From contig NZ_QPJE01000001.1 of assembly GCF_003337245.1 (NCBI RefSeq), forward strand, positions 124,001-188,000: a stretch of DNA of 64,000 bases, written 5' to 3'. Every line of letters starts with the position of its first letter. The stretch's first letter is position 1. A model generated the notes under the pieces. It was not told the DNA's origin, did not search any database, and saw only the letters and a list, made by a program, of their open reading frames with translations. A program made the translations under genes and the position numbers. Positions 56,451-64,000 of this stretch are shown in pieces. The stretch comes from Halanaerobium sp. MA284_MarDTE_T2 (GTDB lineage Bacteria; Bacillota; Halanaerobiia; Halanaerobiales; Halanaerobiaceae).

Positions 56451-56897
56451 TTATAAGATTCCAAAGTATACTGCTGTTTTCAATATAATTAGAGAAAAAA
56501 TGCCGGCTGCAATATCATCAGCTATAACTCCCCAGCCAGAGGGAAGTTTTTCTAACTTTTTAATAATTAGAGGTTTTGTAATATCAAATATTCTAAATAA
56601 AATAAAACCACTAATCAGTAAAGGTATACCTGTATTTAATGTCATAAAGGTTATCAGCTGGCCGGCAGCTTCATCAATAACTATTTTGCCGCTGTCTTTG
56701 ACTCCAGTCATTTTTTCTTCATAACTGCAGATGAAAACACCAGAAATTGTTAAAAAACTTAAAAAATAAACATTATTAATGACAGGAAAAACCATTATAA
56801 GGACTATCATTAATAAAGAACCCCATGTTCCAGGAGCAAAAGGCAGATATCCTGAAAAAAAACCTGTTGCAAAAAAATGATTTATTTTCTGAAGCAT
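56451..56897 (-). CDS. pgpA: Phosphatidylglycerophosphatase A
   Basis: PgpA removes phosphate from phosphatidylglycerophosphate to make phosphatidylglycerol. The 148-residue membrane protein shows family elements GYLPFAPGTWGS, VIDEAAGQLI and LPSGWGVIADDIAAG. It lies 12 bases after pgsA, which makes its substrate, so two consecutive steps are encoded together. Confidence 0.93.
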   Translation of the reverse strand: MLQKINHFFATGFFSGYLPFAPGTWGSLLMIVLIMVFPVINNVYFLSFLTISGVFICSYEEKMTGVKDSGKIVIDEAAGQLITFMTLNTGIPLLISGFILFRIFDITKPLIIKKLEKLPSGWGVIADDIAAGIFSLIILKTAVYFGIL

Positions 56898-56909
56898 AAT
56901 TTTACCACC

Positions 56910-57449
56910 TTAACTGTAATCTACATCAGCTGATGCAAAATAAACATATCCAGAGTAAATAGTGATTAAAACTGCTGCCCAGACAAGAGATGTTATCAAA
57001 ACAGACGGCAGATTAAACAATATAGGATCAATGATTAGTGCTATTATTGTAATAATTTGAATAGTAGTTTTCCATTTACCCCACATATTGGCTGGAATGA
57101 TAATTCCCTGTCCTGCAGCAACAACTCTTAAACCTGTAACTGCTAGTTCGCGCCCTATAATAACCAGGGCAACCCAGGCAGATATTTTCCCCAGATCTAC
57201 AAAAGCTACTAAAGCTCCTGAAATTAAAAGCTTATCTGCAAGTGGATCTAAAATTTTTCCCAGCTGTGTAATCATGTTATATTTTCTTGCATAATAGCCG
57301 TCATACTTATCAGTAAGTGCAGCAGCTGAAAATATAATTAAAGCTGTCAGATCACCATAAAACGGGAAATTTGCACTGTAAAGTAATAAAGCAACTATTA
57401 TTGGAACTAAAAAAATCCTCAACATTGATAATTTATTCGGTAGATTCAT
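56910..57449 (-). CDS. pgsA: CDP-diacylglycerol-glycerol-3-phosphate 3-phosphatidyltransferase
   Basis: PgsA makes phosphatidylglycerophosphate from CDP-diacylglycerol. The 179-residue membrane enzyme has the CDP-alcohol phosphotransferase motif DG-x2-AR-x8-G-x3-D-x3-D (DGYYARKYNMITQLG then KILDPLADK). The N-terminus MNLPNKLSMLRI is also typical. It overlaps the 3' end of rimO by 17 bases and is followed by pgpA, the next step of the pathway. Confidence 0.96.
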   Translation of the reverse strand: MNLPNKLSMLRIFLVPIIVALLLYSANFPFYGDLTALIIFSAAALTDKYDGYYARKYNMITQLGKILDPLADKLLISGALVAFVDLGKISAWVALVIIGRELAVTGLRVVAAGQGIIIPANMWGKWKTTIQIITIIALIIDPILFNLPSVLITSLVWAAVLITIYSGYVYFASADVDYS

Positions 57450-58779
57450 TTGAAATCTCTCCTATCAAATCATATTCATAAGCTTCTTTTATTTTACAAA
57501 TAACAAAATCACCAATTTTTAACCTGCTGTGCTGGTTTGAATTTTTTTTAATATAAATTTGATTATCTATTTCTGGAGCATCATACTTAGAACGGGCAAG
57601 ATAGTATTCATCTTCGATATCTTCAATAATCACCTCCAGAGATTCACCGATTAGTTTGCGATTTTTTTTTAGAGCAATCTGCTGCTGTAATTCCATTATT
57701 TCTTCATAACGTTTTTCTTTAACCTCTTCTGATACTTGATCTGAAAAATTATAGGCAGCTGTATCTTCTTCTCGAGAAAATTTAAATACTCCCAATCGAT
57801 CAAATTCGTGTTTTTTGATAAAATTTTTTAGCTCCAAAAAATCTTCTTCTGTTTCACCTGGAAATCCAACGATTAAAGAAGTTCTAATAACAATATCTGA
57901 AATATTATTCCTCAGTTTATTTATTAAATTAGAGATATCTTCACTTTTTCCTCTGCGGTTCATTAATTTTCTTATTTTATTTACAGAATGCTGGATGGGG
58001 AGGTCTAAATAGCTGCATAGTTTATCTTCTCTGGAAATAAGATTTATAAGATCATCTTTAATGAATTCAGGGTAGCTGTAGAGTATTCTAATCCAATGGA
58101 TTCCTTTTACTTTGATAAGTTTTTTTAGAAGAGGAGTTAGTGCAGAATCTCCATAAATATCAACTCCATACTGTGTTGTGTCCTGAGCTATTATAATTAA
58201 TTCCTTTATACCTTTTTTGGCAAGTTTTTCTGCTTCCGTTACTATATCTTCTATTTTTCTACTTTTAACTGGCCCTCTTATTTTAGGTATACTGCAGTAA
58301 GTACAGTTATTATTACATCCTTCTGCAATTTTTAAATATGCAAAATAATCGTTATTAAGCTTCCGCGGCAGTTCAGAATAATATTCAAATCCCGGTTCTG
58401 ATACACCTTTATTTTTCTTTCCGGAAAGACTGTTTTTAATTACTTCTACAATTCTGTCAAAATTTCCCGTTCCCAAAACTGCATCTATTTCTGGAATTTC
58501 TTTTATAAGATCACTGCTGTATCTTTGAGTAAGGCAGCCTGTAACTATTAAAGATCTGCAGGAATGGTTATCTTTGTATGATGCTGCATTTAAAATAGTT
58601 TCAATTGATTCTTCTTTTGCATCTTGTATAAATCCACAGGTATTTATAATAATTACTTTAGCTTCCTTAAAGTCATCAGTTTCTATAAATTCACTGTAAT
58701 CAGATAAAAATCCTTTCATATGTTGGCTGTCAACTTCGTTTTTAGGACAGCCAAGAGTTATTAAACTGTATTTTATCAT
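57433..58779 (-). CDS. rimO: Ribosomal protein S12 methylthiotransferase RimO
   Basis: This radical SAM methylthiotransferase modifies Asp-89 of ribosomal protein S12. The 448-residue protein begins YSLITLGCPKNEVDSQ, has INTCGFIQDAKEES, the radical SAM cluster motif CNNNCTYCSIP and a C-terminal TRAM domain. The GCPKNxVDS motif separates it from MiaB, which is encoded at 31561. It is the first gene of the rimO-pgsA-pgpA-DUF2905 group. Confidence 0.97.
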   Translation of the reverse strand: MIKYSLITLGCPKNEVDSQHMKGFLSDYSEFIETDDFKEAKVIIINTCGFIQDAKEESIETILNAASYKDNHSCRSLIVTGCLTQRYSSDLIKEIPEIDAVLGTGNFDRIVEVIKNSLSGKKNKGVSEPGFEYYSELPRKLNNDYFAYLKIAEGCNNNCTYCSIPKIRGPVKSRKIEDIVTEAEKLAKKGIKELIIIAQDTTQYGVDIYGDSALTPLLKKLIKVKGIHWIRILYSYPEFIKDDLINLISREDKLCSYLDLPIQHSVNKIRKLMNRRGKSEDISNLINKLRNNISDIVIRTSLIVGFPGETEEDFLELKNFIKKHEFDRLGVFKFSREEDTAAYNFSDQVSEEVKEKRYEEIMELQQQIALKKNRKLIGESLEVIIEDIEDEYYLARSKYDAPEIDNQIYIKKNSNQHSRLKIGDFVICKIKEAYEYDLIGEISNESTE

Positions 58780-58811
58780 TAATTTCTATGCTCCTTTGTT
58801 TCTATAAATAG

Positions 58812-58832
58812 AAAAAAGCCCTGGTGGGCTTT
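58812..58832 (-). terminator. Terminator of tRNA-Pro
   Basis: AAAGCCC and GGGCTTT form a stem around a four-base loop, followed on the minus strand by TTTTCTATTT. Confidence 0.85.
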
Positions 58833-58846
58833 ACAAATTCTTTAAA

Positions 58847-58923
58847 TGGTCGGGTTGCCGGGATTTGAACCCGGGACCTCACGCCCCCCAGACGTGCGCG
58901 CTACCTAGCTGCGCTACAACCCG
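58847..58923 (-). tRNA. tRNA-Pro (GGG)
   Basis: Cloverleaf of 77 bases including encoded CCA on the minus strand. The acceptor stem CGGGTTG pairs with CAACCCG, the anticodon loop is CTGGGGG and the T loop is TTCAAAT. Confidence 0.95.
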
Positions 58924-58938
58924 CTGTCAGTAGACAAT

Positions 58939-58967
58939 ATTATATAAGAAAAATAACTTAATGTCAA
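58939..58967 (-). promoter_or_regulatory. Promoter of tRNA-Pro
   Basis: On the minus strand TTGACA (58967-58962), a 17-base spacer and TATAAT (58944-58939), a perfect consensus promoter. It lies 15 bases before the tRNA. Confidence 0.88.
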
Positions 58968-59048
58968 TGTCAAAATTTAGCAGCTAAGAGTTTTTTATAT
59001 AATTTCTTTCAGATTAAAAAATATTAAATAAAAAATGATATAAGATTT

Positions 59049-59342
59049 TCAGTCAACAAAGTCTAATTTTTTGAGATAATCCATAGTTTTATCCGGGTAA
59101 TCTGTTACAATAAATACTTCCTGCAGAGAAGAACTGTTTTTTGCAATTATTTTTATACCACTTGTAGTATTGTATTTTAGCTGCAGGTAAGCTGGAACAC
59201 CACTTCCCTTTCTTCTACTAATCCTACCTGGAATTATACTTTTAATTAATTTAGAACGAGAAATTTCCAGTAAAAAAGGAAAAATATCTTCAATTATTGT
59301 ATGTTCCTGTTTTATTTTATTATCTCTGTATTTATTACTCAT
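59049..59342 (-). CDS. DUF2103-like hypothetical protein
   Basis: This 97-residue basic protein starts MSNKYRDNKIKQEHTIIEDI and has KSIIPGRISRRKGSGVP followed by LQLKYNTTSGIKIIAKNSSS. The pattern resembles DUF2103 proteins, which have been annotated as possible metal-binding proteins; no clear metal ligands are visible here. The function is unknown. It stands alone between tRNA-Pro and a long intergenic stretch. Confidence 0.65.
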   Translation of the reverse strand: MSNKYRDNKIKQEHTIIEDIFPFLLEISRSKLIKSIIPGRISRRKGSGVPAYLQLKYNTTSGIKIIAKNSSSLQEVFIVTDYPDKTMDYLKKLDFVD

Positions 59343-59687
59343 AACATCACATCCTTATTACATTATAACACTGACAAAATTTTAAGGCAAATAATAACAA
59401 TATGGTTTCCTCAAATTCATTTTAAATATGTAAAAAAATTTTTATCAGCACCTAAATCTTTAGATTCATTTAAAGATCAATCCCTTTTTTTATCTTTTTC
59501 TTTTTTATAATATAAAATATTATAAAACTTTTAAAGAAATAAAGTATTCTGCTGTAATTATTTAAATATATTAATTATTTTAGTAATAATTGATGACAGA
59601 AAACAGTTTAAATTAAAGATATTATAAGAAAAATAAAGAATAAAATGTTTAATTTAATTTCAGCACTAATATAAACAAAAAAAATAC
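59343..59687. other. AT-rich intergenic stretch without a recognised gene
   Basis: No supported coding frame, tRNA or structured RNA is seen in these roughly 345 bases. There are several A/T runs and no long inverted repeat. A promoter for the following tRNAs begins at 59688. Confidence 0.6.
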
Positions 59688-59716
59688 TTGACCTATCGAT
59701 AGTACTTGGTTATAAT
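59688..59716 (+). promoter_or_regulatory. Promoter of tRNA-Trp/tRNA-Thr
   Basis: TTGACC at 59688-59693, a 17-base spacer and TATAAT at 59711-59716. The first tRNA begins 34 bases downstream. Confidence 0.85.
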
Positions 59717-59750
59717 AAGTAGTGCTTGAGCAAAAAGCTCAATAATATTT

Positions 59751-59826
59751 AGGGGAGTAGCTCAACTGGCAGAGTAGCGGACTCCAAATCCGTTGGTTGC
59801 GGGTTCAATTCCTGCCTCCCCTGCCA
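59751..59826 (+). tRNA. tRNA-Trp (CCA)
   Basis: Cloverleaf of 76 bases including encoded CCA. The acceptor stem AGGGGAG pairs with CTCCCCT, the discriminator is G, and the anticodon loop is CTCCAAA. Confidence 0.96.
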
Positions 59827-59834
59827 AAATATAG

Positions 59835-59910
59835 GCTGATGTAGCTCAATTGGTAGAGCAGCTCACTTGTAATGAGCAGGTTACCAGTTCAAGTCTGGTC
59901 ATCAGCTCCA
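59835..59910 (+). tRNA. tRNA-Thr (TGT)
   Basis: Cloverleaf of 76 bases including encoded CCA. The acceptor stem GCTGATG pairs with CATCAGC, and the anticodon loop is CTTGTAA. It is eight bases after tRNA-Trp, on the same transcript. Confidence 0.96.
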
Positions 59911-59923
59911 TTGAATTTTACAG

Positions 59924-59949
59924 GAGTCGATTTTTTCGGCTCTTTTTTT
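59924..59949 (+). terminator. Terminator after tRNA-Thr
   Basis: GAGTCG (59924-59929) pairs with CGGCTC (59937-59942), one pair being G-U, followed by seven Ts. Confidence 0.85.
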
Positions 59950-60054
59950 AATTTATCAGCATTTATTTATCAATCGATTATTTAAAAAATTAAAAGAAAA
60001 TTTTTCTTATTACTTTATTGTGATTTTAAAGAGAGAAGTTTAAAATATATTTTG

Positions 60055-60109
60055 TATAATATTAAGTTTTCTCACATTTTTTTATTTAAAATGAGAAAAC
60101 TATTTTTTT
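60055..60109 (+). terminator. -10-like element followed by an orphan hairpin
   Basis: A TATAAT (60055-60060) is followed four bases later by AGTTTTCTCA (60065-60074), which pairs with TGAGAAAACT (60092-60101) and runs into a T tract. It looks like an intrinsic terminator but no gene precedes it. It may end readthrough from the tRNAs or form a very short RNA. No convincing -35 is seen. Confidence 0.5.
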
Positions 60110-60198
60110 GCAGTATAACTTGAAATAAATTAGATTATGTATTATTATTATAATATCGTAATATCCAAATATAATGATATAAATAAGGTGGTTATAAT

Positions 60199-61602
60199 AT
60201 GAAAAAGTATGATCTTATTGTTATTGGTATGGGTCCTGCTGGAATGGCAGTAACTGCTATGGCTTCAAATATGGATTTAAATGTTTTAGCCATAGAAAAG
60301 CATAAGGTTGGTGGAGAATGTTTAAATTACGGCTGTGTGCCGAGCAAAGCACTTCTTAAAGCCGGAGAAGTAAATGAAATTACCGAAAACTTGCGTCAGT
60401 TCGGTATTCAATTTAATGGTGATACTGAAATTGAAAATCCCCTTGAAATTGTTAGAGAAAAAGTGGGAGAAATAAGTGGAAATAAAACAATGAAAGCCTT
60501 TGAAAGAGCTGATTTGATAATAGATAAAGGGGAAGCAAAATTTGTTGATAAAAAAATTGTAGAAGTTGATGGAGAAAGATATACTGCAGATAAGATTTTT
60601 ATTGCAACAGGAACTGAACCACTTGTACCTCCTATTCCAGGTCTTAAAGATGTATCTCTATTAACAAATTTAAATATATTTGCACAGGAGGATATTCCGA
60701 AGAAATTAACCATTATTGGTGGTGGGGCAATTGGTTCAGAAATGGCTCAGGCTTTTTCCAGACTTGGTTCTGAGGTAAATATGTTTCAGATTGATGATCA
60801 TCTTGTTCCTATTGGTGATGAAGAAGCCGGACGGGTGCTGGAAGAAAAGTTTAAAAAAGAAGGTATTGGTGTATATAATAGTACAGGTATCAATAAAGTG
60901 GAAGAAAAAGATAGGAAAATAATTATACATACTGAGGCTGGAGTTTTTGAATCTAATGAAATTCTTGTTGCTACAGGTAGAAAAATAGTACTGGATTCTT
61001 TAAATCTCGAAAATGCCGGAATCGAATACGGTAAAGGTGGAATAAAAGTTAACCGAAGATTGGAAACAAATGTTAAGGGAATATATGCAGTTGGAGATTG
61101 TAATGGAAAAGCTCTCCTCTCACATGCAGCAATGCATCAGGGGATGATTGCTTTAATGAATGCCATTAATCCTACTCCAATAAAACAGTTTAATTATGAT
61201 GACTTTTTAGTACCCTGGTCTGTTTTTACAAAACCCGAAATAGCTCAGGTTGGAGTTACAGAAAAAGAAGCTGAAGAAAAAGGTCTGGATTATCAGATAG
61301 TAAAAGAAAATTATTCTGATTATGGTAGAACGATTGCAGATGGGAAACCTGAAGGTTTTGTCAAAGTTATTACAAATTCAAAAGGAAAAGTCTTTGGAGC
61401 TACCATTGTTGGGGAAGCTGCAAGTGAATTGATACATGAATGGATTCTGGCCATACAGCATGATATTGGACTATTTGATATTATGATGACACAGCATTCA
61501 TTCCCAACTATTTCTTTAATGAATAAGCGAGTTGCAGAAAAATGGATGATGGGTAAAACTAATTCTGGTTTTATTTCTAAACTTGCTAAAAAATTTATAT
61601 AA
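60199..61602 (+). CDS. FAD-dependent pyridine nucleotide-disulfide oxidoreductase
   Basis: This 467-residue flavoprotein of the dihydrolipoamide dehydrogenase/mercuric reductase group has an FAD-binding GMGPAG and the redox disulfide in GGECLNYGCVPSKALL. An NAD(P)H-binding GGGAIGSEMAQAF and IYAVGDCNGKALLSHAA follow. The C-terminal dimerisation domain reads HSFPTISLM where lipoamide dehydrogenases have HPTLSE, so the catalytic His-Glu pair is missing. No 2-oxoacid dehydrogenase genes are near. The natural acceptor is unknown; classical lipoamide dehydrogenase is unlikely. Confidence 0.87.
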   Translation: MKKYDLIVIGMGPAGMAVTAMASNMDLNVLAIEKHKVGGECLNYGCVPSKALLKAGEVNEITENLRQFGIQFNGDTEIENPLEIVREKVGEISGNKTMKAFERADLIIDKGEAKFVDKKIVEVDGERYTADKIFIATGTEPLVPPIPGLKDVSLLTNLNIFAQEDIPKKLTIIGGGAIGSEMAQAFSRLGSEVNMFQIDDHLVPIGDEEAGRVLEEKFKKEGIGVYNSTGINKVEEKDRKIIIHTEAGVFESNEILVATGRKIVLDSLNLENAGIEYGKGGIKVNRRLETNVKGIYAVGDCNGKALLSHAAMHQGMIALMNAINPTPIKQFNYDDFLVPWSVFTKPEIAQVGVTEKEAEEKGLDYQIVKENYSDYGRTIADGKPEGFVKVITNSKGKVFGATIVGEAASELIHEWILAIQHDIGLFDIMMTQHSFPTISLMNKRVAEKWMMGKTNSGFISKLAKKFI

Positions 61603-61637
61603 AATAAAGTTCAAATAATTTATAATTGGAATTATTA

Positions 61638-61668
61638 AAAAAAGAGGGGTAAGCTACCCCTCTTTTTT
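61638..61668. terminator. Bidirectional terminator
   Basis: AAAAAAGAGGGGTA pairs perfectly with TACCCCTCTTTTTT around AGC. It lies between the convergent oxidoreductase and DUF362 genes. Confidence 0.93.
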
Positions 61669-61678
61669 ATGTTCAATA

Positions 61679-62962
61679 TTACAGTGCCTGCAGATCAGTA
61701 TTAAGCTGAGCAAAAACATATATTGGTGCACAGCCAGGATATTCTGTCACAGTTTTTGCAGCTTTCATTGCTTTTTCAACTTCTTCTCTGGACTCAAACT
61801 TTTTCCAGCAGTCTCCTACCACAAAAAGATGTTTTCCTTCTGCATCAGTATAATCTAATGATGGAACCCCTCCAGCAATTATTAGTGTCTCTCCTTTTTC
61901 TTCCACAAATTTTTTAGTATCAATATCCAGCTTAAAGCTGTCTAAAGCACCGCGGATATATTTATAACAGCCAGGACATGTCTGCTGAATTAAAACATTT
62001 ATTCCAGGGATAAGGCCAACAGGATTGTTGGCTGGTCTTTTAAAGAATGTTCTTACACTTTCAGCAGATACTCCCTTAACTTTAATTTTATCAAGACACA
62101 TTTCTCCTAAACCCTCTGAAAAAGCAATCTGAGTGGAAGGAACTTCATGTGGTTCATATCCCATTATATAAGAAGTTAAAGCATCAACTGCTACAGTATC
62201 CTGTCCGGCTATAAGTAAATTCATTTCTTTTGGAGTGCCGGCATGGGGACCCTGCCCTTCCATAGCAATAATACCGTCTATTAAAGTTAGGTCAGCTTTT
62301 CTTATTCTTAAAAGATCCGAAATCTTCTGGTCTAGATCAATTCTATGGGTATCCTGCTGTTGACCTGATGGATGAACATTGGGAATAATGCCCTGCCAGT
62401 TTTTAAGTCCTAAAGTAACCGTTCCACCCAAATGAGTTTTCATTTTGGGAAGATTTATTAGTACATCAGCATCCAGAATAGGTCTAAACACAGAAGCTTT
62501 TTTAAATACTTTAGCCATTGGAATATCAACTTCTATTGAAGATTCTTCATCAAAATATAGGACTTTGTCAGCACCACCTCTATAAGCAGCCTGTTCCATT
62601 TCTGCTGCTTTAAATGCAGGTCTTGCTCTTCCGACATGTTTACCTAGTGATGGATTGTCTCCAACCCAGACTTCACCTGCTTTAGATTCCTCTTTTAGAA
62701 AAGAAACCAGTGCTTCTATTACTCGTGGATCAACTACAGAAAAACTTTCTGGTGGAGCTAAAAAAGCAAGATTAGGCTTAATTAAAACTCTATCACCCTT
62801 TTTAATAAGATTATCAATATCTCCAACAGCAAGGCTAATAACTTCTCGCAAAGAATCTTTAATCTCTTTAATATCCTGCTCATGTCTTTCAAAATGGCCG
62901 TCTATAAATTCTTTATTACCTTTTAAATTATCAACTTTTACAATAGATACATCTGTACTCAT
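61679..62962 (-). CDS. DUF362 domain-containing protein
   Basis: This 427-residue protein matches DUF362: DRVLIKPNLAFLAPPES, DADVLINLPKMKTHLGGTVTLG, LTLIDGIIAMEGQGPHAGTP and VAVDALTSYIMGYEP. Some DUF362 proteins carry ferredoxin-like clusters; here only a single CPGCYKY pair is visible, so a cluster domain is not evident. The biochemical function is unknown. The start is ATG at 62962, with AAGGGGAT upstream; the open frame extends to 63004. Confidence 0.88.
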   Translation of the reverse strand: MSTDVSIVKVDNLKGNKEFIDGHFERHEQDIKEIKDSLREVISLAVGDIDNLIKKGDRVLIKPNLAFLAPPESFSVVDPRVIEALVSFLKEESKAGEVWVGDNPSLGKHVGRARPAFKAAEMEQAAYRGGADKVLYFDEESSIEVDIPMAKVFKKASVFRPILDADVLINLPKMKTHLGGTVTLGLKNWQGIIPNVHPSGQQQDTHRIDLDQKISDLLRIRKADLTLIDGIIAMEGQGPHAGTPKEMNLLIAGQDTVAVDALTSYIMGYEPHEVPSTQIAFSEGLGEMCLDKIKVKGVSAESVRTFFKRPANNPVGLIPGINVLIQQTCPGCYKYIRGALDSFKLDIDTKKFVEEKGETLIIAGGVPSLDYTDAEGKHLFVVGDCWKKFESREEVEKAMKAAKTVTEYPGCAPIYVFAQLNTDLQAL

Positions 62963-63056
62963 TTTAATCCCCTTTCTAGTTATGTTATTAGAATTTTTCG
63001 ACAACTAAATATAAAGCAGTATTTATTCCTATTTTCACCTCCCTCTTTAAGTGAAA

Positions 63057-63094
63057 GAATAAAAAGACATACAACCACACTCATCTTTGTATGT
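63057..63094 (-). terminator. Terminator downstream of mnmM
   Basis: ACATACAA and TTGTATGT form a stem with a 12-base loop; on the minus strand it is followed by CTTTTTATTC. Confidence 0.7.
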
Positions 63095-63131
63095 GAAAAA
63101 CATCAGCAAAAAAGTTTATTCAGTAAAAATT

Positions 63132-63701
63132 TTACCTTTTTATTAAAGCAAGTAATTCCGGTGAAAAATCAGGTTGATTAAGATAAGAATACTTAATAAC
63201 ATTATATCTTTTGTAATTAAGATCTTTAAGAAAGTTTAAGACAGCTTCTTTTTCTTCTACTCCTCCTCTATGTCCACTGTAGACTACTAAAACTATTATA
63301 CCACCTTTTTTTAAAAAATTCATACTTTTCTTTACTGCAGTAACTGTAGAAGAAGCTTTAGTTTTAATAGTTTTATCTCCGCCCGGAAGGTATCCAAGAT
63401 TAAATATAACAGCCGATACATTGGTCTCTTCAAGATAATTATCTATATTTTCATGACTGTCATTAAATATCCTAACTCGATCTAAAAAAGAATAATCATT
63501 AAGTAGTTTAATAGTGTTTGCAACAGCTTCATCCTGAATATCAAAAGAGTAAACTGTACCTTTTTCTTTAACTAATTCTGCCAGAAATAGAGTATCATAA
63601 CCATTTCCAGCAGTTGCATCTACAGCAGTGTCTCCCGGCTGAACATGTTTATTTAAAAGAAAATGAGAAAATTCTACCGGTGTCAAAAAATCATTATTCA
63701 T
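63132..63701 (-). CDS. mnmM: tRNA methyltransferase of the MnmM/YtqB family
   Basis: This 189-residue class I SAM methyltransferase has motif I AVDATAGNGYDTLFLAELV, then SFDIQDEAV and FNLGYLPGGDKTIKT. The last is diagnostic of the YtqB/MnmM family that completes mnm5s2U at the tRNA wobble position in bacteria with a split pathway. The start is ATG at 63701, about eight bases after AAGGGAAG; a GTG at 63710 overlaps it. It overlaps the surE stop by eight bases. Confidence 0.9.
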   Translation of the reverse strand: MNNDFLTPVEFSHFLLNKHVQPGDTAVDATAGNGYDTLFLAELVKEKGTVYSFDIQDEAVANTIKLLNDYSFLDRVRIFNDSHENIDNYLEETNVSAVIFNLGYLPGGDKTIKTKASSTVTAVKKSMNFLKKGGIIVLVVYSGHRGGVEEKEAVLNFLKDLNYKRYNVIKYSYLNQPDFSPELLALIKR

Positions 63702-64000
63702 GATTTTCACTTCCCTTTCTGTAGTTTTTCAGAAAGTTTTCTTGAAGGTAAATCAACTGCTTGCTGTCAGTTAAATCAATTTTCAGTGGGGTAATAGATA
63801 TATTTCCGGATAAATAGGCTGCAATATCAGTTCCATCATCTTTTATATCCTTATTACTTCCTGACAGCCAGTAATAAGTATTGCCCATTGGGTCAGTACG
63901 TTCATCGAATGTATCACTGTAAAGGGTTTTACCCAATTTTGTAATGCAAATTTTACTGTTATCATCAAGCTTTTCTGGGAAATTTATATTCATCAAAAAA
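63694..64000 (-). CDS. surE: 5'/3'-nucleotidase SurE, C-terminal part (5' end outside window)
   Basis: The last 102 codons of a SurE-type nucleotidase, continuing past the right edge of the window. The family segments FLMNINFPEK, ITKLGKTLYSDTFDERTDP, GNTYYWLSGS and DGTDIAAYLSGNISITPLKI are present; the catalytic DDG region lies outside. SurE dephosphorylates nucleoside monophosphates during stress or stationary phase. It is translationally overlapped with mnmM. Confidence 0.92.
   Translation of the reverse strand, partial: FLMNINFPEKLDDNSKICITKLGKTLYSDTFDERTDPMGNTYYWLSGSNKDIKDDGTDIAAYLSGNISITPLKIDLTDSKQLIYLQENFLKNYRKGSENHE

Overview
The window is AT-rich, densely packed bacterial chromosome. 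Its gene content points to a diderm (outer-membrane-bearing) firmicute, most probably of the order Halanaerobiales. This is an inference from Firmicutes-type markers (a LexA/YneA/YneB SOS locus, YmdA/YmdB, SpoVS, SpoIID, the YfmF/YfmH pair, RibU with an FMN riboswitch, a CtsR-type operator at clpB) combined with outer-membrane hardware (TonB, ExbB, ExbD and an SLH/coiled-coil envelope tether). I see no phage, insertion sequence, CRISPR array or rRNA. Both window ends cut a gene: a UPF0182 membrane protein on the left and surE on the right.

Layout. 1-15.7 kb (mostly + strand): UPF0182 tail, yfmF-yfmH, queG, a TGS-type nucleoside kinase overlapping a convergent nucleotidase, nth-PPC-phoH-SpoIID/TPR, an FMN riboswitch with ribU, an MBL-fold hydrolase broken by an in-frame stop, trmL, and a LysM/M23 cell-wall enzyme whose signal peptide is out of frame by one base in an A tract. 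15.8-17.2 kb: tRNA-Lys, tRNA-fMet, tRNA-Phe and a Xer-type recombinase. 17.2-22.5 kb: clpB with a CtsR-like operator, stand-alone trpB with a long inverted repeat in its leader, a flavin reductase-like gene, and two long perfect hairpins, one of which resembles loxP. 22.5-26 kb: the SOS locus (yneB, yneA, lexA), udg4, a TPR protein and hfq. 26-35.3 kb (- strand): ktrA-miaB-mutS-mutL-miaA, rubredoxin and a CLC transporter. 35.3-39.8 kb: divergent type IIA topoisomerase subunits. 39.8-47.4 kb: a two-component system followed by exbB-exbD-tonB, a cohesin-like secreted protein, an SLH tether and a SleB-like hydrolase. 47.4-58.8 kb (- strand): M19 dipeptidase, spoVS, ymdB, rny, recX-recA, thpR, TPR, cinA, DUF2905, pgpA, pgsA and rimO. 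58.8-64 kb: tRNA-Pro, DUF2103, tRNA-Trp, tRNA-Thr, a disulfide oxidoreductase-like flavoprotein, DUF362, mnmM and surE.

How it fits together. Three themes recur. The first is DNA repair under LexA: lexA, yneA and recA have recognisable LexA boxes, while mutS/mutL, udg, nth, recX and cinA lie nearby. The second is RNA modification and decay: queG, trmL, miaA, miaB, rimO, mnmM, hfq, rny and ymdB. The third is envelope construction. Its most interesting part is the 39.8-45.2 kb gene string, in which a proton-driven Ton motor is apparently co-transcribed with a cohesin-like exported protein, an Omp-alpha-like tether and a peptidoglycan hydrolase. I regard this as the best candidate for an undescribed system.

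Start codons were chosen by ribosome binding site spacing. Many genes appear to use TTG or GTG, often a few codons inside the longest open frame.
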